47,064 nucleotides of DNA. Origin: an uncultured bacterium. Lineage in GTDB: Bacteria > Cyanobacteriota > Vampirovibrionia > Gastranaerophilales > Gastranaerophilaceae. Positions within the stretch are counted from its first letter, which is position 1; every line of letters starts with the position of its first letter. Shown in pieces: positions 17,850 to 26,271 of this stretch. The stretch covers positions 1 to 47,064 of the forward strand of contig CASDPF010000022.1 of the NCBI GenBank assembly GCA_949282215.1, in the 5' to 3' direction. The position numbers were made by a program, and so were the translations under genes. Below the pieces are notes generated by a model, which worked only from the letters and a program-made list of their open reading frames with translations, was not told the DNA's origin and ran no database searches.

Positions 17850-18128
17850 AATAAATCTCCTTTCTTGATGCTTTATACTCTTTGCAAAAAAATATCTCTT
17901 ATATTTATTAAGCCATTTTTCTTATAAAAATTGCATAGTAAAGTTAAAAAAAACACTACTTCCTGCTATAACTATCGCTATATTAGCATTATAACCACTT
18001 AACAACTCTTAATAAAAACAATTTGTAACGATATTTTAACAATCAATAAAAGAATACTAAAGATTTGTATTAATCTTGCCGTAAAAAAAGTTACAAGTTA
18101 CATTAAAGTGAAAGGACTGCACAAACTT

Positions 18129-19262
18129 ATGGGAATGGCTGCTTCACAAGCAAGGCTTCTTAGCTTAACAGCAAGAATGACTGATAACGAAAATTCAGGT
18201 CAGGATATTTCCTATTCTAAAATTCGTTTGTCTCAACAAACCGAACAAGCGAATAAAGATTATCTTGCAGCTCTTGATGCAACAAAATTAACTGTTTTAA
18301 CAGGTTTTGACGGTTCAACTGAAGTTTATACAGATATTTCTTACGGACTTATGACAGGTTATAATACTGTTGCTTGCGGATTACAATACGTAGTCACGGA
18401 TAAAGACGGAAAAGTCCTTGTAACTGATGCTCAAAAGAAAGCATTCGAAGCAGGTAACGGGGACCTGAATAAATTCTTATCGGAACTAGGCTACTCACAA
18501 GCTAATATTGACGTAACAGCAGATGGCGATGCAAGTGACGAAGATAAGGCTATTGCTCAACAAAAAGTACATGAGGCTTGGGACCAATATTTAACATCTG
18601 TAGATTTACATTATGGTGATGATGAACACGGGCTTGATTTCGGGTATACGTCATTCAGCGGTGATTCTTATGATGGATATGCTACATATACTTTAACAGA
18701 CTTAAATACAGGTGCTACTGAAACTAAAGCTCTAAATTATGAAGGTACTACAAAAGAACAACGAGAACTTTATGATTACGCAGTAGCATTAACAGAAGCT
18801 TATTACGGAAAATCAGGAACTATCAACAATAAAAAGACAGCGGCTAATCCTGAAAATGCTTCTTATGTACAATACTTAACTAATATCTTTAACAAAATGG
18901 CATCTTCAGGATATTACACCGAACAAAATACTGCTGAAACCATTAAAGACAACAAGTGGTTTGAAAAACAATTAAGAGAAGGTAATTTATTACTTGAATA
19001 TTATTCCACTACTGAAAGAAAATTTGTTTCAACTTCAATAGATTCGGATTCCTCTATTCAAGAAGTTGAAGATGAAAGAGAAATTGCCAGAATTGAACGA
19101 GAATATCAAAATACACTCACTGATTTGGAAGCAAAAGATAACAAGTTTGACCTTGAATTAAGAAAACTTGATACTGAGCATAGTGCATTACAAACAGAAT
19201 ATGATGCAGTGAAGAATGTAATTGACAAAAACGTTGAAAAATCGTTCACAATATTCTCTTAA
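18129..19262 (+). CDS. Conserved protein of the MGMAASQARLL type, function unknown
   Basis: A 377-residue acidic protein. It opens MGMAASQARLLSLTARMTDN, a stretch I recall from uncharacterised proteins of gut Melainabacteria and which loosely resembles the first helix of flagellar rod/hook-like proteins. Residues about 30-60 are helical (SQQTEQANKDYLAALDATKL), the middle is Tyr/Gly/Asp-rich, and the last 65 residues form a coiled coil (EVEDEREIARIEREYQNTL). There is no signal peptide. I prefer ATG 18129, which has AAAGGA 12 bases upstream, over an in-frame GTG at 18108. The 279 bases upstream, 17850-18128, hold no gene; I see only AT-rich DNA with two GTTACA/TGTAAC motifs. Confidence 0.75.
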   Translation: MGMAASQARLLSLTARMTDNENSGQDISYSKIRLSQQTEQANKDYLAALDATKLTVLTGFDGSTEVYTDISYGLMTGYNTVACGLQYVVTDKDGKVLVTDAQKKAFEAGNGDLNKFLSELGYSQANIDVTADGDASDEDKAIAQQKVHEAWDQYLTSVDLHYGDDEHGLDFGYTSFSGDSYDGYATYTLTDLNTGATETKALNYEGTTKEQRELYDYAVALTEAYYGKSGTINNKKTAANPENASYVQYLTNIFNKMASSGYYTEQNTAETIKDNKWFEKQLREGNLLLEYYSTTERKFVSTSIDSDSSIQEVEDEREIARIEREYQNTLTDLEAKDNKFDLELRKLDTEHSALQTEYDAVKNVIDKNVEKSFTIFS

Positions 19263-19335
19263 AAATAAACTAATAATTTTTATTGATTCCTTTTTCCTTT
19301 ATTTCCTTATGTAAAATTTTTGTAACTTTTCCCCG

Positions 19336-19363
19336 CCACTTTCTTAACAAAAAGTGGTTTTTT
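19336..19363 (+). terminator. Intrinsic terminator
   Basis: CCACTTT (19336-19342) pairs with AAAGTGG (19351-19357) around eight bases, followed immediately by six T. It ends the transcript of the gene at 18129-19262. Confidence 0.8.
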
Positions 19364-19422
19364 CTTTACTTAAAGTATATCCATGATATATTTATGGAAA
19401 CCAGACAATGAAAGGAGAATTT

Positions 19423-19650
19423 ATGATTAAACCTATACCAATTACTAAAACTACATTTACTCTAGCTACAGGACAAGGAAAAGATATTTATAGTCCGATT
19501 CAAAAACTTATTGTTAAAAATAAAATGCCTGCAGTTATTAATAGAGACAAAATTGAATTTTCAACTTATAACCAAAACCAAGTTCAAGAAACTTTATCTC
19601 TGTTTGATACATTAAAAGCAAAATTTAAAATGAATTCAATTAATGAATAA
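19423..19650 (+). CDS. Small protein, function unknown
   Basis: A 75-residue, basic cytoplasmic protein (MIKPIPITKTTFTLATGQGK) with no membrane segment. The in-frame ATG at 19408 overlaps the ribosome site: ATGAAAGGAGAATTT places AAAGGAG five bases before ATG 19423, which is the better start. A possible promoter, TTTACT (19365-19370) with TATATT (19387-19392), lies just upstream. It is a monocistronic unit between two terminators. The pattern KLIVKNKMPAVINRDKIEFSTYN suggests a small alpha/beta fold; no family is recognised. Confidence 0.7.
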   Translation: MIKPIPITKTTFTLATGQGKDIYSPIQKLIVKNKMPAVINRDKIEFSTYNQNQVQETLSLFDTLKAKFKMNSINE

Positions 19651-19660
19651 TATAAATAAT

Positions 19661-19696
19661 AAAAGCTCACAGGATTAAATCTGTGAGCTTTTTTAT
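19661..19696. terminator. Terminator between the small gene and rubrerythrin
   Basis: AAAAGCTCACAG (19661-19672) pairs perfectly over 12 bp with CTGTGAGCTTTT (19681-19692), followed by more T on the plus strand. On the minus strand the A-rich left side also gives T residues, so it can serve the convergent rubrerythrin gene. Confidence 0.85.
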
Positions 19697-19709
19697 TTAA
19701 CTTAATATG

Positions 19710-20249
19710 CTATGAAAAATATCTTTTCAAAAGTCCGTCAAAACCTTTACCATGACGAGCTTCATCTTTAGCCATTTCATGAACGGTATCATGGATAGCA
19801 TCATATCCTAATTGTTTTGCACGTGCAGCAATAGCAAGTTTACCCTCACAAGCACCATGTTCAGCTTCAGCACGCAATTCAAGGTTTTTCTTTGTAGAAT
19901 CTGTAACTACTTCGCCTAGCAATTCTGCAAATTTTGCTGCATGTTCAGCTTCTTCGAATGCGTATCTTTTATATGCTTCAGCAACTTCAGGATATCCTTC
20001 TCTTTCAGCTACTCTAGACATTGCAAGATACATACCTACTTCTGTACATTCGCCGCTAAAATGAGCTCTCAAACCTTCCATAATTTCTTTATCTTCGACT
20101 ACACCGTCACCAACTTTATGTTCGCAAGCGTAAACTTTTTCTCCACCACCTACTTCTTTAAAAGTAGTTGCTCCGCATAATGGACATCTTTCTGGAGCTT
20201 TATCTGCTTCTGTTGACCAGCCGCATACTGTACATACAAATTTTGCCAT
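19710..20249 (-). CDS. Reverse rubrerythrin
   Basis: A 179-residue rubrerythrin with the domains in reverse order: a rubredoxin-like FeCys4 domain first (Cys6, 9, 22, 25 in CTVCGW and CPLCG) and a ferritin-like diiron domain after it ([37 protein letters not shown]). These proteins act as NADH-linked peroxidases with partner reductases in anaerobes. The start at 20249 ([11 protein letters not shown]) has AAAGGTGG upstream; an in-frame upstream ATG would add an unlikely tail that runs into the promoter. A near-consensus promoter and a Fur-type inverted repeat lie upstream, predicting control by iron or peroxide. Confidence 0.95.
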   Translation of the reverse strand: MAKFVCTVCGWSTEADKAPERCPLCGATTFKEVGGGEKVYACEHKVGDGVVEDKEIMEGLRAHFSGECTEVGMYLAMSRVAEREGYPEVAEAYKRYAFEEAEHAAKFAELLGEVVTDSTKKNLELRAEAEHGACEGKLAIAARAKQLGYDAIHDTVHEMAKDEARHGKGFDGLLKRYFS

Positions 20250-20294
20250 AACTTTTTCCACCTTTCTATTGTGTATAATATTATTAACAAATTT

Positions 20295-20323
20295 ATTGTA
20301 CACTATAAACAATTTTTTGTAAA
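20295..20323 (-). promoter_or_regulatory. Rubrerythrin promoter
   Basis: On the minus strand TTTACA (20318-20323) and TACAAT (20295-20300) are separated by exactly 17 bases. Transcription would start near 20288, about 39 bases before the ATG. Confidence 0.6.
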
Positions 20324-20324
20324 G

Positions 20325-20339
20325 TGAGAATTATTCTCA
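20325..20339 (-). promoter_or_regulatory. Fur/PerR-type operator upstream of rubrerythrin
   Basis: TGAGAAT-T-ATTCTCA is a perfect 7-1-7 inverted repeat. Its layout matches Fur-family boxes (TGATAATnATTATCA), with one substitution in each half. It ends one base from the -35 element, a position suited to control by a Fur-family metalloregulator. The Fur-family reading is by consensus recall; no fur or perR gene is in the window. Confidence 0.6.
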
Positions 20340-20369
20340 TTTTTAATATTTCTTTACATTGACAGGAAT

Positions 20370-21245
20370 CTACTTAACTTTTTGGAAGACCATAATATAT
20401 TCGTGTTTGAAAATATAGAATCCACCAGCAAGAGCTCTATAACGCCACAAATTTGCAGTACGGCCTTTTGCTCTTTCATTTCCCTGAATGTCTTTTACAA
20501 TAATGCCTTTTAATTTAAATCCCAACTTCATCATACGAGCCATACATTCAAAACCTAAAGGCTGCACTTCTGAATTTTTATAGCTGTCACCGATAATTAA
20601 AGCCGCAAATCTGCCTTTTTCCAGTAAATCATAACCGTTTGCAGCAACTTTTTCAAACAAATCATAAAATTGTTCAGTAGACTCACAATTTGAGAGGTCT
20701 TCTTTTTTATCCGAGAATTTTATAATATCATCATAAGGCGGATGAAGGATTAAAAATTGAGCTTTTTCTTCGCCCATAATCTCAAGCCTTGCTTTAACTT
20801 TCTCCTTTGCAAGCTCAGAGGTTGAATCTGCACAAATAATATTTACATCTGTAACTAATTGTTTTGGAGTGAATTTTTCAGAGACTTTTTCTGCAAGATC
20901 ATCTTTTAACTCAACCCCAATACAGCGTCTGTTCATATTAACAGCTTCAATACCTGAAGTTCCTGAGCCAAAGAATAAATCTAATACGATATCATTCTTT
21001 TTTGTAAATCTTTCATATAGCTGTTGTGCAATTTGAGGGATGTAATTACCGTGATACTCGTTAGAATGCCCCCCCTCACGTAATCTTGAAGGGAATTCCC
21101 ATAAAGTATCAGTTTTTACATGAGAATAATCTTTCCAATTATTTAAATCGATATCACTGTACTTAGTGGTCTTGACCGGTTTTACAACCTGCAAATCAGC
21201 TTTTTTAATAGGTTTTAATTTTGTATTGGATTTAAGTCTTGCCAC
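20370..21245 (-). CDS. Orphan DNA methyltransferase (amino-methylating)
   Basis: A 291-residue S-adenosylmethionine-dependent DNA methyltransferase. Motif X-like HGNYIPQIAQQLYERF is followed by motif I LDLFFGSGTSGIEA (about 100-113), RRCIGVEL, and the catalytic motif IV HPPY (about 170), a DPPY variant found in N4-cytosine or N6-adenine enzymes. The order I then IV excludes the beta class. No restriction gene adjoins it, so it is an orphan. I chose GTG 21245, preceded by GGAGGGG at ideal spacing and lying 27 bases after the predicted start site; the longer frame's TTG at 21308 would fall inside the promoter. A run of seven G lies at 21069-21075. Confidence 0.88.
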   Translation of the reverse strand: MARLKSNTKLKPIKKADLQVVKPVKTTKYSDIDLNNWKDYSHVKTDTLWEFPSRLREGGHSNEYHGNYIPQIAQQLYERFTKKNDIVLDLFFGSGTSGIEAVNMNRRCIGVELKDDLAEKVSEKFTPKQLVTDVNIICADSTSELAKEKVKARLEIMGEEKAQFLILHPPYDDIIKFSDKKEDLSNCESTEQFYDLFEKVAANGYDLLEKGRFAALIIGDSYKNSEVQPLGFECMARMMKLGFKLKGIIVKDIQGNERAKGRTANLWRYRALAGGFYIFKHEYIMVFQKVK

Positions 21246-21278
21246 GTATATCCCCTCCAAGTCTTTTAACATCCCAAT

Positions 21279-21308
21279 AGTATAAAAATGTTTCAAATTT
21301 GTAATCAA
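21279..21308 (-). promoter_or_regulatory. Putative methyltransferase promoter
   Basis: On the minus strand TTGATT (21303-21308) and TATACT (21279-21284) are separated by 18 bases. The predicted start near 21272 leaves a short leader carrying the GGAGGGG ribosome site and supports the GTG start at 21245. Confidence 0.5.
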
Positions 21309-21359
21309 ACATTTAGATGAATTTATTTTTGATGTAGACTAAAATTGAATGGAGGAATT

Positions 21360-22364
21360 ATGTTCCTTGAACAAATAACACTAAGTAATATATACATGAT
21401 AGTTGGTTTTTTGATATCAATGTATTCATGTGTATCAAACGATGTAATCCAAACTTTAGGTACTTACCTCACAACAAGTAAGAAAATGCCTACTTGGATT
21501 ATATGGGCATTTACAAGTGCTGTATTAGTAATCACAATTACAACAGGTTGGATAGTTAATCATGGTGATATGTCATTTGGCAGGTTGGAAAGAATACCTT
21601 TCCCTGAGACATTCACACTTATACATGTTTTACCTCCTATAATACTTCTGTTTTTAACAAAATATGGAATTCCGGTATCGACTACATTCTTAATTTTAAG
21701 TATATTCTCAGCAAACGATGTAAGCGTTATCGGAATGATTTTATCAAAATCAATTATCGGGTATTTCCTAGCCCTTGTCGTTTCAATAATAATATATACA
21801 ATTATTGCAAGACCAGTTGAAAGATATTTTTATTACACGCAAAAGAAAAAAATCTCTAAATGGTGGGTTGCTGCAAAATGGTTATCAACAGCATTTCTCT
21901 GGTCGCAATGGTTGATGCAGGATGCAGCAAACCTTTTTGTATATTTACCAAGAAAAGCATCTTTTGGTGAATTATTATTTGTACTAATAGGTTTTGTAGG
22001 ATTTTTATGGATTGTAGCCTACAGACGAGGCGGAGAAGTTCAAAAAATTATAAAAATGAAAACAAATGTACAAGATCCTCGCTCTGCTACTATTATTGAT
22101 TTAATATATGCATTCCTATTATTATACTTTATTCAATTAAACAATGTTCCAATGTCTACAACTTGGGTATTCATAGGATTGTTAGCAGGTCGTGAAATTG
22201 CACTATACCACAGATTAAGATTTGAATCTCCTAAAAAAATGTATAAACATATTTTAAAAGACCTTACAAAAGTAACTTTCGGGCTTGTTGTATCAATAGC
22301 TGTGGTTATGGTACTTATAAAATTTGAACTTGTAAAAGATTTCTTTATGTCACATTTTATGTAA
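21360..22364 (+). CDS. PiT-like integral membrane transporter, substrate uncertain
   Basis: A 334-residue protein with about eight to ten membrane segments. Two stretches resemble the duplicated signature of inorganic phosphate (PiT) transporters: CVSNDVIQTLGTYLTT near residue 25 and LMQDAANLFVYLPR near 185, each with the characteristic D-A/V-x-N pattern; PVSTTF (about 107) and PMSTTW (about 262) echo the PiT VSTTH element. Phosphate uptake is therefore possible but the match is remote. The start at 21360 follows TGGAGGAATT; the longer in-frame ATG at 21345 overlaps this site. The next gene, mutL, begins 19 bases later. Confidence 0.75.
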   Translation: MFLEQITLSNIYMIVGFLISMYSCVSNDVIQTLGTYLTTSKKMPTWIIWAFTSAVLVITITTGWIVNHGDMSFGRLERIPFPETFTLIHVLPPIILLFLTKYGIPVSTTFLILSIFSANDVSVIGMILSKSIIGYFLALVVSIIIYTIIARPVERYFYYTQKKKISKWWVAAKWLSTAFLWSQWLMQDAANLFVYLPRKASFGELLFVLIGFVGFLWIVAYRRGGEVQKIIKMKTNVQDPRSATIIDLIYAFLLLYFIQLNNVPMSTTWVFIGLLAGREIALYHRLRFESPKKMYKHILKDLTKVTFGLVVSIAVVMVLIKFELVKDFFMSHFM

Positions 22365-22383
22365 TTAACATCACAGGATGTAT

Positions 22384-24138
22384 ATGGCAAGAATAAAACA
22401 ATTATCAAAACATTTAATTAACCAAATAGCTGCAGGAGAAGTCATTGAAAGACCTGCCTCAGTTGTAAAAGAACTTGTAGAAAACTCTGTTGACGCAGGA
22501 GCTACAAAAATAAGCATAGAAATATCCAATGAATGCAGAGATATAAGAGTCGCAGATAACGGCTCAGGAATACATCCTGATGATATTATGCTTGCATTTT
22601 CAAAGCACGCTACAAGTAAAATTGCTACAGATGAAGATTTATTTGATATTCATACATTAGGGTTTCGAGGCGAAGCACTATCGAGTATAATCTCTATTTC
22701 AAAACTTACCTGTACCACAAGAACTAAAGATTTCGAGACCGGTACAAAAGTTAAATGCGAAAATTCAGAAGTTAAACAAGTCGAGACAGGTTGTGCTATA
22801 GGTACAATTATGGAGGTAAGGGATTTATTTTATAACATCCCTGCACGTTTAAAATTCCTAAAAAATTCAAATACAGAATTTTCATATATACAAGAAATGG
22901 TGCAATCAATTGCAATTATTAATCCTCAAACAGCTTTTGAACTAAAGAAAAACGGAAAAACCGTCTTAAAAACTTCAGGAAATAATGAACTTAAATATGC
23001 CTTGAAAGAACTTTTTTCAAGTACAGTAACCGATAATTTAAAAGAGGTTTTGAAAACAGATGCTCTTGCAGGTCTAAAAATATCAGGTTATGTCAGCACC
23101 CCAGATTTCACACGTTCAAGCAAAAAAGACTTTCATATCTACATCAATTCAAGAACAGTAAAATGTCCGATATTTATGAAAGCAATTGATACTGCATATA
23201 AAAATCTTATTGCAAACGGAAAATATCCTTTTGTAGTGCTTAATCTTGAAATGCCTCCTGCCGACGTCGATGTAAATGTCCATCCAACTAAAAAAGAAGT
23301 TCGCTATAAAAATACCAATATGGTATTTAATTTTATAATGACATCAATTATTGCAGGATTATCAAATCACGTCGAAAAACCCATCAATACAAATCAAAGC
23401 AATGAGCCTTCAGAAGAAAAAATTATAGAATTTAAACCTATTGAGCCTTCTGTAATCTTCAACAAAAATGCAGATGAAATTCTTATAAAAAATACAACTC
23501 ACGACGATAATACAAACATTCATATACCCGTTAAAACTGAGCAGAAACAGATTTTTAAACCTATAGAAAACAAACCTGAAGAACCAGAAGAAAATATTGT
23601 AGGACAATATAAAAATACCTACATAATGGTAGAAAAAGAAGAAGGACTTGAAATTATAGATCAACACATTGCAGAGGAGCGATACATATACGAAAAATTA
23701 AAATCAGAAAAAAATATAGTATCACAATTATTGTTTGTATCAGATATATTAACTGTTTCAGCGACCGAAGCAGAATTAATAAAAGAAAATTTAGACAAGT
23801 TTGAAAAATTCGGATATGGTATTGAATTTACAAGCGAAAATGAATTAATATTCAGAAAAGTTCCGCAAATGATAGCCAAAGTTAATCCTCAAGAAATTTT
23901 AGCAGATATTTTAGAAAATATTGAAAGTGACATTGACGGACTGGAGGAAAAAATAATTATCACAACCTCTTGCAAAGCTTCAGTCAAGGCAGGTCAAAAG
24001 TTATCAACCTGGCAAATGCAAGAAATCATAAAAAAATGGCGTACAACAAAAATGCCATATACATGCCCGCATGGCAGACCTATTGTAAAATTCTTCCCGC
24101 ATAAAGAAATTGCAGCATTCTTCCAAAGAAATACATAA
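22384..24138 (+). CDS. mutL: DNA mismatch repair protein MutL
   Basis: A 584-residue MutL. The GHKL ATPase at residues 1-330 has IAAGEVIERPASVVKELVEN, DNGSGI, HATSKI and GFRGEALSSI, then VDVNVHPTKKEVR. After a Lys/Glu/Asn-rich linker, the carboxy-terminal domain has DQHIAEERYIYE (about 425), which fits the endonuclease motif DQHAx2Ex4E except Ile for Ala, as well as SCKASVKAG and CPHGRP. It should therefore nick DNA, unlike E. coli MutL. I chose ATG 22384 because the earlier ATG at 22378 overlaps the AGGA ribosome site. mutS is not nearby. Confidence 0.96.
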   Translation: MARIKQLSKHLINQIAAGEVIERPASVVKELVENSVDAGATKISIEISNECRDIRVADNGSGIHPDDIMLAFSKHATSKIATDEDLFDIHTLGFRGEALSSIISISKLTCTTRTKDFETGTKVKCENSEVKQVETGCAIGTIMEVRDLFYNIPARLKFLKNSNTEFSYIQEMVQSIAIINPQTAFELKKNGKTVLKTSGNNELKYALKELFSSTVTDNLKEVLKTDALAGLKISGYVSTPDFTRSSKKDFHIYINSRTVKCPIFMKAIDTAYKNLIANGKYPFVVLNLEMPPADVDVNVHPTKKEVRYKNTNMVFNFIMTSIIAGLSNHVEKPINTNQSNEPSEEKIIEFKPIEPSVIFNKNADEILIKNTTHDDNTNIHIPVKTEQKQIFKPIENKPEEPEENIVGQYKNTYIMVEKEEGLEIIDQHIAEERYIYEKLKSEKNIVSQLLFVSDILTVSATEAELIKENLDKFEKFGYGIEFTSENELIFRKVPQMIAKVNPQEILADILENIESDIDGLEEKIIITTSCKASVKAGQKLSTWQMQEIIKKWRTTKMPYTCPHGRPIVKFFPHKEIAAFFQRNT

Positions 24139-24201
24139 GTTTAATACCAATAAATATTTAACTCTGAGAATTATAAAATTATATTCTTTTGATACAGATT
24201 T

Positions 24202-24411
24202 TTATTTAAATAATTCTATCACATCTATACCTAAATAGTCAGCTATACTAATAATCTTATCAATAGTAATATTCAGTTTTGCATTTTCTACTTTTCCAAT
24301 ATAAGAACCATCCAATTCCAAATCAAGCGACAATTCTTCTTGCGACAGACCTTTCATTCGTCGAAACTTCTTTAAATTCCTACCAAATCTCTTTTTAACA
24401 TTTTTATTCAT
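24202..24411 (-). CDS. XRE-family transcriptional regulator
   Basis: A 69-residue helix-turn-helix protein: LKKFRRMKGLSQEELSLDLELDGSYIGKVENAKLNITIDKIISIADYLGI (broken as about 13-62) matches the lambda-repressor/XRE fold almost end to end. The start MNKNVKKRF at 24411 lies 25 bases past the -10 of a plausible minus-strand promoter; an in-frame upstream start would run through both promoters. It is divergent from a pseudopilin gene (24512) with 100 bases between starts. Such small XRE proteins often repress themselves and a divergent neighbour. A second regulator of this type faces another pseudopilin at 42826. Confidence 0.85.
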   Translation of the reverse strand: MNKNVKKRFGRNLKKFRRMKGLSQEELSLDLELDGSYIGKVENAKLNITIDKIISIADYLGIDVIELFK

Positions 24412-24436
24412 ACTATATATTTTCGTAGGTATCTCA

Positions 24437-24466
24437 ATTTTATTCCACGATTGACAGTCGGGTAAA
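24437..24466 (-). promoter_or_regulatory. Putative XRE gene promoter, face to face with the pilin promoter
   Basis: On the minus strand TTTACC (24461-24466) and TAAAAT (24437-24442) are separated by 18 bases. It overlaps the opposing plus-strand promoter at 24451-24479, so the two cannot be occupied freely at once. Confidence 0.4.
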
Positions 24467-24479
24467 ACTATGTTAAAAT
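24451..24479 (+). promoter_or_regulatory. Pseudopilin promoter
   Basis: A perfect TTGACA (24451-24456) and TAAAAT (24474-24479) are separated by exactly 17 bases. The start site near 24486 lies downstream of the in-frame ATG at 24470, confirming the later start at 24512 for the pilin. Confidence 0.7.
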
Positions 24480-24511
24480 TAGAATACATAGGATATACAG
24501 AGGTATCAAAA

Positions 24512-25204
24512 ATGTTTAATTTTCAAATAAAGAACAAAGAAGGATTTACTTTAGCTGAAGTATTAATAACCCTTGGAATCATTGGTATAATTGCCACCTT
24601 AACCCTACCGACAGTTATAGGACATTATAAAAAAAAAGAAGCATCCTCTCGTTTAAAAAAATTTTATAGCATGATGTCACAAGCAATATTATTGTCAGAA
24701 AATGACAACGGTCCCAGCAGAGAATGGTCAAAAACATATTATATAACAGATGAAGAAGGGAATTATGATAACGAAACAAACAGGAATTTGGTAATAACTT
24801 ATTTTGACAAATACTTAAAACCCTACCTTAAATATATTGAGATTGAAGAAAATCCCAAAGATTTACAAGATGAAGAAACCGCACAATCAGCTCAAATAAG
24901 AGTTCACTTTGCCGATGGTTCATATATGAATGTATACAATGGAGCATGTATAGATTTAAGTTTTGATGTAAATGGAAAAAGAAATCCAAATATACTTGGC
25001 AAAGACATTTTTAAATTTGTCATTTGTCCTAAAGATAAAGCCTTAGTACAATGTGGCGGTAATAAAAACTGGTGTGCATACTGTCCTGAATGTAACACAA
25101 GAGAAGCTGCACTCCAACGCTGCAAAACACTAGGCAGTTATTGTGGAAGACTTTTAATGATGGATGGCTGGGAATTCAAAGAGGATTACCCATACAAACT
25201 ATAA
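24512..25204 (+). CDS. Pseudopilin / prepilin-like protein
   Basis: A 230-residue secreted protein with a type III signal: a short basic leader (MFNFQIKNKEG), cleavage expected at G|F, then FTLAEVLITLGIIGIIATLTLP with Glu at +5, the hallmark of type IV pilins and type II pseudopilins. The globular part contains FDVNGKRNPNILGKDIFKF, a Asp/Asn loop that could bind calcium, at least eight Cys, and ends GWEFKEDYPYK, a tail shared with the pseudopilins at 31822 and 46320. AGAGGT precedes the ATG. It is controlled by a near-consensus promoter facing an XRE gene. No pilus machinery is near. Its last six bases overlap convergent mtnA. Confidence 0.85.
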   Translation: MFNFQIKNKEGFTLAEVLITLGIIGIIATLTLPTVIGHYKKKEASSRLKKFYSMMSQAILLSENDNGPSREWSKTYYITDEEGNYDNETNRNLVITYFDKYLKPYLKYIEIEENPKDLQDEETAQSAQIRVHFADGSYMNVYNGACIDLSFDVNGKRNPNILGKDIFKFVICPKDKALVQCGGNKNWCAYCPECNTREAALQRCKTLGSYCGRLLMMDGWEFKEDYPYKL

Positions 25205-26260
25205 ACTTTCAAAAGCTTCAGCTATTGATTTGTTATAGTCAGGTCTCAAAATACCTTTTTCAGTTATAATACCTGCAATCAACTCATGAGGAGTTACATC
25301 AAAACCAGGGTTTATAACATTAACATCCGGTGCACAAATTATTTTACCATTAATATGAGTAACTTCTTCATGAGAACGTTCTTCAATAACGATTTCATCA
25401 CCTGTTTTAATGCTTGTATCAATTGTTGATAAAGGTGCAGCTACATAGAACGGAATATTATGATATTTAGCAGCGATTGCAACTGTATATGTACCGATTT
25501 TATTTGCGGCATCACCATTTGCGGCAATTCTATCAGCACCAACTACCACAATATCAATCATACCTTTTTTCATAAAATATGAACACATCCCATCTGTAAT
25601 CAATGTTGTAGGAATACCATCCATTTTAAGTTCAAAAGTTGTAATTCTGGCACCTTGCTGACGCGGACGAGTTTCATCTGCAAAAACCTTAATTGTAGGA
25701 TCATTAGCAAATGCAGAACGCACAACGCCGAGTGCTGTCCCATAACCTACTGTCGCAAGAGCTCCGGCATTACAGTGAGTTAATATTGTCGCACCTTTGG
25801 GTACAACAGTTGCACCATAATCACCAATTTTTTTATTTATAGCAATGTCTTCATCTTCTAGTTTTATTCCGTTTTGTTTAAGTTCTTCAACCATACCATT
25901 GATATCTGATTTAGAAGCTTTTATGATATCTTTTTGTTTTTCGACAGCCCACATCAAGTTAACTGCTGTAGGACGTGAACTTGCCATATAATCTGACTTT
26001 TCTAATAACTTTTTAATAAATTCATCTCTGGAAAGATTTTCTTTAGCCAGTTCTTGTGCGTATAAAACAACCCCATGAGCACCTGCTACACCAATAGCCG
26101 GAGCACCTCTCACAATCATTGTTTTTATAGCATCATACATCCCTTGTCCGGTTGTTATATTCACATATTTGAATTCATAAGGCAGAATTGTCTGGTCTAC
26201 CATTTTTGAATAATTATCTACCCACTCTATTGTTTTTATTTTTGAATGAAATTCTGCCAT
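25199..26260 (-). CDS. mtnA: S-methyl-5-thioribose-1-phosphate isomerase
   Basis: A 353-residue MtnA, which isomerises methylthioribose-1-phosphate to methylthioribulose-1-phosphate in methionine salvage. Signatures are IVRGAPAIGVAGAHG (about 50-64), LTHCNAGALATVGYG with the catalytic Cys (near 160), and DIVVVGADRIAANGDAANKIGTY (about 235-257) containing the catalytic Asp. AAAGGAAAT precedes the ATG. Other salvage genes are not in the window, so it may act in a partial shunt. It may share a transcript with the membrane protein gene 11 bases upstream. Confidence 0.95.
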   Translation of the reverse strand: MAEFHSKIKTIEWVDNYSKMVDQTILPYEFKYVNITTGQGMYDAIKTMIVRGAPAIGVAGAHGVVLYAQELAKENLSRDEFIKKLLEKSDYMASSRPTAVNLMWAVEKQKDIIKASKSDINGMVEELKQNGIKLEDEDIAINKKIGDYGATVVPKGATILTHCNAGALATVGYGTALGVVRSAFANDPTIKVFADETRPRQQGARITTFELKMDGIPTTLITDGMCSYFMKKGMIDIVVVGADRIAANGDAANKIGTYTVAIAAKYHNIPFYVAAPLSTIDTSIKTGDEIVIEERSHEEVTHINGKIICAPDVNVINPGFDVTPHELIAGIITEKGILRPDYNKSIAEAFESL

Positions 26261-26271
26261 TTTAATTTCCT

